Assembly (NCBI RefSeq): GCF_000213805.1
Contig: NC_015556.1
Coordinates: 1-64,000, forward strand
Source of the DNA: Pseudomonas fulva 12-X
Lineage (GTDB): Bacteria > Pseudomonadota > Gammaproteobacteria > Pseudomonadales > Pseudomonadaceae
Direction of reading: 5' to 3'
Length of the DNA: 64,000 nt
The position numbers were made by a program, and so were the translations under genes. Positions 57,970-64,000 of the stretch are shown piece by piece. How positions within the stretch are numbered: position 1 is the first letter of the stretch; each line of letters opens with the position of its first letter. Below the pieces are notes generated by a model. It saw only the letters and a program-made list of their open reading frames with translations, made no database searches and was not told the origin of the DNA.

Positions 57970-58601
57970 CACTCGACCTCCGTAGCCAGGGCGTTGATCG
58001 CCGCGGCGGCCATGGCGCTGCCACCGCGGCGGCCCTGGACGATCACGTAGGGCACGCCATGCTCGGCATAGGTAGCGGCGAGCAGATCCTTGGATTCGGC
58101 AGCGCCGACGAAGCCCACCGGGAAGCCGAGGATCAGCGCCGGCTTCGGCGCGCCGGCGGCGAGCATGTCGAGCAGGTAGAACAGCGCCGTCGGCGCATTG
58201 CCGATTACCACCACCGAGCCTTCCAGATGCTCGCGCCAGTGCTCCAGGGCCACTGCCGAGCGGGTGTTGCCGAGCTGTTTGGCCAGCTCCGGTACGCCGG
58301 CATCGTTGAGGGTGCAGATCACCGGGTTGGCGGCCTGCAGCCGTGCACGGGTCACGCCTTCGGCGACCATCCGTGCGTCGCAGAGAATCGCCGCGCCTCT
58401 GGCCAGTGCTTCACGCCCGGCTTTGCCGGCACCCGGTGAGAAGCGCAGATCCTGCACCACATCGACCATGCCGCAGGCGTGGATGACCCGCACCGCGAGC
58501 TTCTCCAGATCCGCCGGGATGGCGCTCAGGTCGGCCTCGGCACGGATGATGGCGAAGGAGTTGCGATAGATCTCCTGACCATCGCGGATGTAATCGGTCA
58601 T
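57969..58601 (-). CDS. cobH: Precorrin-8X methylmutase
   Basis: 210 aa; moves the methyl from C11 to C12 to give hydrogenobyrinate. The catalytic His lies in [13 protein letters not shown] near residues 36-48. Coupled by overlaps to cobG (ATGA) and cobI (TGATG). Full length for the family. Confidence 0.95.
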   Translation of the reverse strand: MTDYIRDGQEIYRNSFAIIRAEADLSAIPADLEKLAVRVIHACGMVDVVQDLRFSPGAGKAGREALARGAAILCDARMVAEGVTRARLQAANPVICTLNDAGVPELAKQLGNTRSAVALEHWREHLEGSVVVIGNAPTALFYLLDMLAAGAPKPALILGFPVGFVGAAESKDLLAATYAEHGVPYVIVQGRRGGSAMAAAAINALATEVE

Positions 58602-59953
58602 CGGGTGAAACTCCGGGTAGCGGTGAACGAGGCCAGCAATTCGGCGGCGTCGTCAGGTGTCAGGTGGTGGCCCAGCAACTGGCCGATGCCGCTGCCGAGT
58701 GGCAGGCGGGCGAACAGGTCGTAGCGACCTTCGGCGACCGCCAGCAACGTGAACGGCGCGCGGTGGGCGGCGGCGCAGGAGCGGCTGCAGCCGGTGAGAT
58801 GAATGCCCGGCTGCTCGCTGCCTGCGGGCAGCCGCTCGGCCAGGCGCAGGGCATCGGCCTTGGTGTCGGCCAGGCCTTTGACGCAACCGCTGGCGCCGGT
58901 ACAGGCGATGACGCGGGCCAGCGGTTCGGCGGCATCGGTCAGCAGGCCAAGCGCCTGCAGGCTGTGGATAACCACATCGGCAGCGGCCTCGGCAATATTG
59001 GGCAGTAGCACGCTTTGCCAGGGCGTCAGGCGCAGGCTGCCATCGCCGTGCCGGCGGGCCAGCTCCGCCAGGCCCAGCAGTTGCTCTGCAGACAGCCGGC
59101 CAAGCACAGTGGCGGCGCCGATATGCACGAGGCCCGGCTGGCGCTGCTCGCGGATACCGATATGGGCACTGGCTTGCGCCGGGACGCGGCACCAGTCTCC
59201 TGCCGGCAACAGCACCTCTCCCAGCCGTGCCTGCAAGTTCTGCAGCAGATCGGCGGGCGAATGGTTTTCCAGCAGATGGCGCATGCGCGTCTGCTCAGGT
59301 GTAGCCAGCTCGAGGAATAGGTCGAGCAGCGCGATGATCAGCTTATGGGCCTGGTCGGCAGGAACGATGCCCAGCGCTGGCGCATCCTCGGCCTGCAGCG
59401 GTGGACAGCCGGCCAAACCGAAGGCATAGCCGATCCCGTCATCGAGGGGCAGGGCGCTGAGCCAGATATCGTGAGGGTGCTCGAGCATCGCCAGGCGTTC
59501 GCCGCCGTCGAGCAGCAGGGCGAACTTCGGCGACAGGGCATGCAGGCGCGGGGTGTTTTCCAGGGTCGCCAGCAACTGCGCGGCCAGTGGCGAGATATCC
59601 ACAAGTGCGTGCGGGTCTATGCCGGCGGCTGGGCTGACCATCAAATTGCGCACATCGTCGGCGCCGGGCGTGCTGGGGCCGAGGCCTGCATCCAGCAGCT
59701 CGCCGATCAGTGCGTCTTCACCGCCAGCGCTAATACCGCGAATCTGCAAGTTGCCGCGGTTGGTGGCCTCGATCACCCCGCCGGCATAGTGCAGCGAGGC
59801 ATGGGCGATGCACTTGGCCTGCTCGGCTTCGAGGCGCCCACAGGGCAGCTTGATGCGGCAGATACCGCCATCCTTCGCCTGCACGATACGCAGCAACCCC
59901 GGACAGGCCGAGGGGCGAACAGGTGGGGAAGGCGTGCGAGCAGGCTGTTTCAA
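58598..59953 (-). CDS. cobG: Precorrin-3B synthase
   Basis: 451-aa oxygen-dependent mono-oxygenase of the aerobic corrin pathway, related to sulfite/nitrite reductases. The [4Fe-4S] cysteines appear as CTGASGC (C-x5-C) and CSRSC (C-x3-C) in the last third. The start is probably TTG 59953 with GGTG 6 nt upstream; an in-frame stop lies only 21 nt earlier, and no ATG or GTG is available. First gene behind the cobalamin riboswitch. Its presence marks the aerobic route. Confidence 0.93.
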   Translation of the reverse strand: MKQPARTPSPPVRPSACPGLLRIVQAKDGGICRIKLPCGRLEAEQAKCIAHASLHYAGGVIEATNRGNLQIRGISAGGEDALIGELLDAGLGPSTPGADDVRNLMVSPAAGIDPHALVDISPLAAQLLATLENTPRLHALSPKFALLLDGGERLAMLEHPHDIWLSALPLDDGIGYAFGLAGCPPLQAEDAPALGIVPADQAHKLIIALLDLFLELATPEQTRMRHLLENHSPADLLQNLQARLGEVLLPAGDWCRVPAQASAHIGIREQRQPGLVHIGAATVLGRLSAEQLLGLAELARRHGDGSLRLTPWQSVLLPNIAEAAADVVIHSLQALGLLTDAAEPLARVIACTGASGCVKGLADTKADALRLAERLPAGSEQPGIHLTGCSRSCAAAHRAPFTLLAVAEGRYDLFARLPLGSGIGQLLGHHLTPDDAAELLASFTATRSFTR

Positions 59954-60400
59954 CGGATCACCAATGTCGGGTCACATGGGCATCCGTTCGAGGATAGGCC
60001 AGAGAAGGTTTCGCTTCTCTCACCGGGACACCCCGCCCGGTGTGGGCTCATGCGACTGAATCGGTCGGCAGGTCTCCTGGCTCGCAGGTCATGGCGCCTG
60101 GCCGGCCTTCCCGGTTTCCCAGTGGCGATTGGCAAGGCGCTCGCTGCTTACAGTTGCGGGGGCAGCCACGCTACAGAACGATCTGCTCGTGTTCCCTCTT
60201 AGGCCGCATTGGCTTACATGTAGCCGCTGGGCACCGACAGAGGCGCTATTATGCCCGCTTTGCCCGCCGGGATGAAAAGCCGCGTCGTCGGATAGCGTGC
60301 AGCATCGGACGCGGAGCGTCCTGAGCCGCATCCCCATGCGGACGGTTCGGCGCCTCGACGTGAGGAACGATCTGGGCGATTTTTATAACGAGGATAAGTG
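59954..60400. other. Divergent leader region cobG / cobL
   Basis: It holds the cobalamin riboswitch (minus strand) and two hairpins between the aptamer and cobG: AGAGAAG/CTTCTCT at 60001-60020 and CACCGGG/CCCGGTG at 60021-60042. On the cobL side are two hairpins, GGACGC/GCGTCC (60307-60321) and CCGCAT/ATGCGG (60326-60341). No coding sequence was seen. Confidence 0.7.
60058..60215 (-). ncRNA. Cobalamin (AdoCbl) riboswitch before cobG
   Basis: Read on the minus strand the block has AAGAGGGAACACG, then GGCTGCCCCCGCAACTGTAAG, GCCACTGGG, CGGGAAGGC and finally GCGAGCCAGGAGACCTGCC, the conserved B12 aptamer elements in order. It should repress cobGHIJ when cobalamin is plentiful. A -10-like CATAAT (minus) lies just upstream at 60248-60253. 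Confidence 0.92.
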
Positions 60401-61606
60401 ATGACACCCTGGCTGACCGTCGTGGGCATTGGTGAAGATGGCTACGCCGGCCTCGGCAAGGCTGCGCGGCATGCGTTGCTGGCGGCCGAGCTGGTGGTCG
60501 GCAGCGAGCGTCAGCTTGCGCTGTTGCCGCACTGCATCCGTGCCACGCGCCTGGAGTGGCCGAAGCCGTTTTCCCTGGCGGCGGTGCTCGAAAAACGCGG
60601 CACGCCGGTCTGCGTGCTGGCCAGCGGCGACCCGATGTTCTTTGGCGTCGGCGCCAGCCTGGCCCGCGAGCTGGCGCCGGACGAGCTGCGCATTCTGCCG
60701 GCGCCGTCGTCGGTATCCCTGGCTGCGGCGCGCCTGGGCTGGCCGCTGCAGAGCACGCCGGTGGTATCGCTGGTCGCCCGGCCGCTGGCGGCGCTGCAGG
60801 CGCAGGTCTACCCTGGTGTGCGCCTGCTGGTGCTGAGCAATGATGGCGATAGCCCGGCCGCCATCGCCGAATTGCTGCGTGAACGGGGTTTCGGCTCCAG
60901 CCGGCTGAGCGTGTTCGAGCACCTGGGCGGCGAGCATGAGCGGCGTATCGATGGGCTGGCCGATGGCTGGTCCCTGGCGCGCGCGGCAGATCTCAATCTG
61001 GTGGCCATCGACTGTATCGCTGGCGATGAAGCAAAGCGCCTGCCGCTGACGCCAGGCTTGCCGGACGATGCTTACCGCCACGACGGCCAACTGACCAAGC
61101 GTGACGTGCGGGCCATCACCCTGTCGCGTCTGGCGCCTTCGCCCGGCGAGCTGCTCTGGGATGTCGGCGCCGGCTGCGGCTCCATCGGCATCGAATGGCT
61201 GCGCGCTCACCCCAGTTGCCGCGCCATCGCCATCGAGGCCGACGAAGGGCGGCAGGCACATATCGCCCATAACCGCGACGCCCTCGGTGTGCCAGGCCTG
61301 CAACTGGTAGCCGGGCGGGCGCCCGAGGTGCTGGACGGGTTGGCCGCGCCGGATGCGATCTTTATCGGTGGCGGCGTCACCGTGCCCGGCGTGCTGGAGC
61401 GCTGCTGGCAGGCACTCAAGCCCGGCGGTCGGCTGGTGGCCAATGCCGTGACCTTGCAGAGCGAGGCGGCGCTGATCGCCTTTCGCGGCGAACACGGCGG
61501 CGAGCTGACCCGCATCGAGGTGGCCCAGGCCAAGCCGTTGGGCGGCTTCGACACATGGCGCGGCGCCCTGCCGATCACCCTGCTCGACGTCAGCAAACCG
61601 AGATGA
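60401..61606 (+). CDS. cobL: Precorrin-6Y C5,15-methyltransferase (decarboxylating)
   Basis: 401 aa from ATG 60401 (AGGAT upstream). N-terminal CbiE-like tetrapyrrole methylase starting [19 protein letters not shown] with [13 protein letters not shown]-terminal CbiT-like SAM domain with [17 protein letters not shown] near residues 248-264. The fused form is normal for the aerobic route. Its stop overlaps the cobK start. Divergent from cobG; no second riboswitch was seen on its own strand. Confidence 0.95.
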   Translation: MTPWLTVVGIGEDGYAGLGKAARHALLAAELVVGSERQLALLPHCIRATRLEWPKPFSLAAVLEKRGTPVCVLASGDPMFFGVGASLARELAPDELRILPAPSSVSLAAARLGWPLQSTPVVSLVARPLAALQAQVYPGVRLLVLSNDGDSPAAIAELLRERGFGSSRLSVFEHLGGEHERRIDGLADGWSLARAADLNLVAIDCIAGDEAKRLPLTPGLPDDAYRHDGQLTKRDVRAITLSRLAPSPGELLWDVGAGCGSIGIEWLRAHPSCRAIAIEADEGRQAHIAHNRDALGVPGLQLVAGRAPEVLDGLAAPDAIFIGGGVTVPGVLERCWQALKPGGRLVANAVTLQSEAALIAFRGEHGGELTRIEVAQAKPLGGFDTWRGALPITLLDVSKPR

Positions 61607-62337
61607 GCCGCATCCTCTTGCTCGGCGGCATCGGTGAAGCGCTGAATCTCGCCCGCCGCCTTGGCCCCGAAAATATCTACAGCCTCGCCGGGCTGGGCAA
61701 GGTGCCGGAAGATCTGGCCTGCGAAGTGCGCGTCGGCGGCTTTGGCGGTGCCGAGGGGCTGGCCGACTTTATCCACAGGCAAGGCATCACGCTGCTGGTC
61801 GATGCCACCCACCCCTATGCCGCGCAGATCAGCCATAACGCGGCACGCGCCTCGCAGCAGGCCGGCGTGCCCTGCTGGGCGCTGCGGCGTCAGGGCTGGA
61901 CGGCATCGCCGGGTGATGACTGGCGCGAAGTGTTCGACTGGCCCTCGCTGCTCGCCGCCCTGGCGCCATTCCGGCGCCCGCTGTTCACCTTGGGGCGCGA
62001 GCCGCTGGAGCATCTGCACGAGATTCCTGCCCATCAGCACTGGACGGTACGTTGCCTGCAAGGCCAGCCGGCCAGCGAGCGCGCCGAGGTGATCGGTGCC
62101 CGCGGGCCGTTCAGCCTGGAGGACGAGCGCGCGCTGTTCGCGCGGCTGAACTGCGACGTGCTGGTCAGCAAGAACAGCGGCAGCGCGGCCACCGAGCACA
62201 AGCTGCAGGTTGCCCGCGAACGCGGTGTGCCGGTGCTGGTGTTGCAGCGGCCGGCGCTGCCGACGGTGGACCGTGAGTTCGCCGAGCCTGAGGCGCTGTG
62301 GCAAGCATTGCAGGATAGTGATGTAACCAACCCGTAG
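61603..62337 (+). CDS. cobK: Precorrin-6A reductase
   Basis: 244 aa, CobK/CbiJ family NADPH-dependent reductase. ATG 61603 overlaps cobL by 4 bp. Family features: [17 protein letters not shown] at the N terminus, [18 protein letters not shown] in the middle and [14 protein letters not shown] near the C terminus. Product of CobK is precorrin-6B, the CobL substrate. Confidence 0.94.
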   Translation: MSRILLLGGIGEALNLARRLGPENIYSLAGLGKVPEDLACEVRVGGFGGAEGLADFIHRQGITLLVDATHPYAAQISHNAARASQQAGVPCWALRRQGWTASPGDDWREVFDWPSLLAALAPFRRPLFTLGREPLEHLHEIPAHQHWTVRCLQGQPASERAEVIGARGPFSLEDERALFARLNCDVLVSKNSGSAATEHKLQVARERGVPVLVLQRPALPTVDREFAEPEALWQALQDSDVTNP

Positions 62338-62340
62338 CCC

Positions 62341-62435
62341 GCGGTAGAGCGCAGCGAAACCCGGGTAGCCATTTCGATAAGTGCGCAAATCCAGAAGCCG
62401 TCCTGGGTATCGCTTCGCTCAACCCAGGCTACGAA
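62341..62435. repeat. Repeat with AGCGCAGCGAAACCCGGG / CCTGGGTATCGCTTCGCT arms
   Basis: Opposed arms form a long imperfect hairpin in the cobK-ferredoxin gap. A related copy is at 63210-63300 on the other side of the ferredoxin gene. Intergenic Pseudomonas repeat type. Confidence 0.65.
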
Positions 62436-62487
62436 ACCTGTCCGCGCCCACGCTGTTAAACTGCCGCACTTTTTGCGGAGCCCGACC

Positions 62488-63198
62488 ATGACTGCCACGC
62501 CTTATGCCCAGGTGCTATTCGCCGGCCCGGACTTGCTCGCCGGCTCCTTCGCCGAGCTGTTTCGCGCCCGCTTGGTCGAGCTGCGCGGCGAGGCAGCGCT
62601 GGCCGATATCGTCGACACCGGCGCGGGCTACGACGGTCTCTGGCAGCGGCTGGGCGAGGGCAGCGGCCGCTGCCTGGTGATCGATCTGGAACCGCAGAGC
62701 AGCAGCCAGCATGTCGACTGGCTGCGCAGCGAACTGGCGACCAGGACCGCCCCCGAGCGCGTGTTCGTCACCAGCTTGTTTGGCCAGCTCGATGCCGATG
62801 CGGCGGGCGCCGCCTGTGCGCTGATCGAGCGACCGGAGTTACACCTGGCTTGTGTCGAGGTGCCGGCGTTGCCGAGTAGTCACGCCTGGTCGAAGATTCC
62901 TGCCCATGAATATCGCGTGCTGCTGTGCAATGGCCCGCGCTGCACCCGCCGCGGCGCGCTGCCTCTGTGGAAAAAGCTGCGTGAGCAGGTCAAGGCCGCC
63001 GGCAAGCTGGAGTGCGTGGGCGGCGTGCATATCACCCGCACCCAGTGCCAGTTTCCATGCGACCAGGGCCCGACCCTGACGGTTTATCCACAGGGCCATT
63101 GGTATCAGGTGCGCAGCGAAGCGGACGTGGTGCGGCTGGTCGACGAGCAGTTCGTCGCTGGCCGTCCGGTGCCCGAGCTGATGATGACGCGACCCTAA
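62488..63198 (+). CDS. Thioredoxin-like (2Fe-2S) ferredoxin domain protein
   Basis: 236 aa from ATG 62488 (GCGGAG upstream). The N-terminal half looks like a SirB/CbiX-unrelated alpha/beta domain I cannot name. The C-terminal half, from about residue 140, is a thioredoxin-fold [2Fe-2S] ferredoxin with four cysteines: LLCNGPRCTRRGA and TQCQFPCDQGPTLTVYP. Its place directly after cobK suggests electron donation to a cobalamin enzyme or cobalt reduction (inference). Confidence 0.82.
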   Translation: MTATPYAQVLFAGPDLLAGSFAELFRARLVELRGEAALADIVDTGAGYDGLWQRLGEGSGRCLVIDLEPQSSSQHVDWLRSELATRTAPERVFVTSLFGQLDADAAGAACALIERPELHLACVEVPALPSSHAWSKIPAHEYRVLLCNGPRCTRRGALPLWKKLREQVKAAGKLECVGGVHITRTQCQFPCDQGPTLTVYPQGHWYQVRSEADVVRLVDEQFVAGRPVPELMMTRP

Positions 63199-63209
63199 TC
63201 TATTGCCCG

Positions 63210-63300
63210 TAAGCTGGGTTGAGCGCAGCGATACCCGGGTCGCCTGTACATACTGAATCTCTTGCCCTGGGTTACGCCTTCGGCTAACCCAGGCTACAAC
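63210..63300. repeat. Repeat with GGGTTGAGCGCAGCGATACCCGGG and GGGTTACGCC...GGCTAACCC arms
   Basis: Related to the element at 62341-62435 (shared GAGCGCAGCGA and ACCCGGG). It fills the gap between the ferredoxin and the sensor kinase. No coding potential. Confidence 0.65.
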
Positions 63301-63374
63301 GGTCTCGGCACCGGCTACTCGCCGTGCACGCTTTTCGGGCTAACATGCCGGCATCATAAGAATTCGAGTCATGC

Positions 63375-64000
63375 ATGACCGCCCTGTTTCTGCGTTATCG
63401 CACCGTCGCCATCGTGCTGTTGGTCATCTTCGGGCTGGCCGTCAGCCTGTGGCTGGCCAGCCGCTACGCCGAGCAGCGCGCCTGGGAAGATCGCAGCAAC
63501 GAAGCCCACGGCCAGCTGCAGCTCTACGCGCAATCGATCCAGACCCTGGTCGACCGCTTCCGCTCGGTGCCGCAGCTGCTGTCGATGGACAGCGACATCC
63601 AGGCGCTGCTGCAAGCGCCCAACGACCCCAGGTTGCGTGACAAGCTCAACCGCCGTTTCGAAATGCTCAACACCGCCGCCGGCGCCAGCGTGCTCTACCT
63701 GATCGACCGCAATGGCCATACTCTGGCAGCCAGCAACTGGAACGAGTGGAGCAGTTTCGTCGGCAGCAACTACGGCTTTCGCCCCTATTTCCAGGACGCC
63801 CTGCATCGCACCGCCGGCCGCTATTTCGCGGTCGGGGTGACCACCGGGGTGCCTGGCTACTTTCTCTCCCACGCGGTGTACGACGACAACGGCGCGGTGA
63901 TCGGCGTGCTGGTGGTCAAGCTCGAGCTGGAGGAGCTGCAGCGCGAGTGGGTCGGCCAGCCCGGCGTGCTGCTGGTCGCCGACAGCTACGGGGTGGTGAT
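63375..64000 (+). CDS. DctB-like sensor histidine kinase, N-terminal part (runs off the window)
   Basis: Open from ATG 63375 to the window edge, 208 codons. TM1 is at about residues 6-28 (YRTVAIVLLVIFGLAVSLWL). A periplasmic double-Cache sensor of the DctB type follows, with SNYGFRPYFQDALHR and AVGVTTGVPGYFLSHAVYDD, the segment that contacts dicarboxylates. The kinase half lies outside. Probably a C4-dicarboxylate or alpha-ketoglutarate sensor (DctB/MifS-like) with a downstream NtrC-type regulator; this cannot be checked here. An ATG at 63371 is in another frame. Confidence 0.82.
   Translation, partial: MTALFLRYRTVAIVLLVIFGLAVSLWLASRYAEQRAWEDRSNEAHGQLQLYAQSIQTLVDRFRSVPQLLSMDSDIQALLQAPNDPRLRDKLNRRFEMLNTAAGASVLYLIDRNGHTLAASNWNEWSSFVGSNYGFRPYFQDALHRTAGRYFAVGVTTGVPGYFLSHAVYDDNGAVIGVLVVKLELEELQREWVGQPGVLLVADSYGVV

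Noticed and set aside
59592..59600. ATATCCACA as a DnaA box
   Set aside because: One mismatch to the 9-mer inside cobG; too weak to count with the perfect boxes.

Overview
The window is the replication-origin-proximal part of a Pseudomonas chromosome (GC-rich gammaproteobacterium). It opens with dnaA-dnaN-recF-gyrB. From there the conserved Pseudomonas backbone can be followed: lptA/plsC, gmhB, glyS, glyQ, tag, htrB, pilZ, a small TPR gene, trkA, rsmB, fmt, def, tsaP, dprA, tsaC, qor, hemF and aroE, in the order known from P. aeruginosa PA0001-PA0025. Two perfect parS palindromes lie in recF. oriC itself should lie just upstream of base 1. I cannot name the species; a lineage near P. mendocina/oleovorans is only a guess.

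Three accessory blocks interrupt this backbone. (1) 6.4-12.2 kb, between gyrB and plsC, is a tightly coupled minus-strand six-gene operon related to E. coli ynbABCD. It holds a CDP-alcohol phosphotransferase, a hydrolase-methyltransferase fusion, a PAP2/dual-specificity phosphatase fusion, a small membrane protein, a PlsC-like acyltransferase and a CdsA-like CDP-diglyceride synthase. It looks like a self-contained pathway for an uncommon phospholipid or lipid-linked product and is the best candidate here for an undescribed system. (2) 17.3-20.0 kb, between glyQ and tag, is a PepSY/DUF3649/DUF3325 membrane-redox set of the type linked to siderophore-iron reduction, with an extended last protein. 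(3) 22.6-42.7 kb, between pilZ and the TPR-trkA genes, is an ectoine/hydroxyectoine uptake and catabolism island. It contains ehuBCDA, the MocR-type regulator enuR, eutB, eutC, doeA, doeB, doeX, and further on doeC and doeD. Mixed in are an orphan choline-type binding protein, an NlpC/P60 hydrolase, a preQ1-riboswitch-controlled yhhQ, an MFS/LysR pair and a chemoreceptor with a FliA-type promoter.

The ectoine genes form a route from outside to central metabolism. EhuABCD imports the solute, EutB/EutC act on hydroxyectoine, DoeA opens the ectoine ring, DoeB deacetylates to diaminobutyrate, DoeD transaminates to aspartate semialdehyde and DoeC oxidises it to aspartate. EnuR and DoeX are the expected regulators. 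Two matching 16-bp palindromes, one between ehuB and enuR and one before eutB, are candidate EnuR operators.

After aroE come a DpkA-type imino-acid reductase, a glycine-rich secreted protein of unknown function and an aerobic cobalamin (corrin ring) locus. The latter is cobG-cobH-cobI-cobJ on the minus strand behind a cobalamin riboswitch, and cobL-cobK on the plus strand. A thioredoxin-like ferredoxin and the start of a DctB-like sensor kinase that runs off the right edge complete the window.

Intergenic spaces carry several repeat families: REP-like palindromes and two copies of a 140-bp element with inverted ends. No tRNA, rRNA, CRISPR array, transposase or prophage gene was seen.
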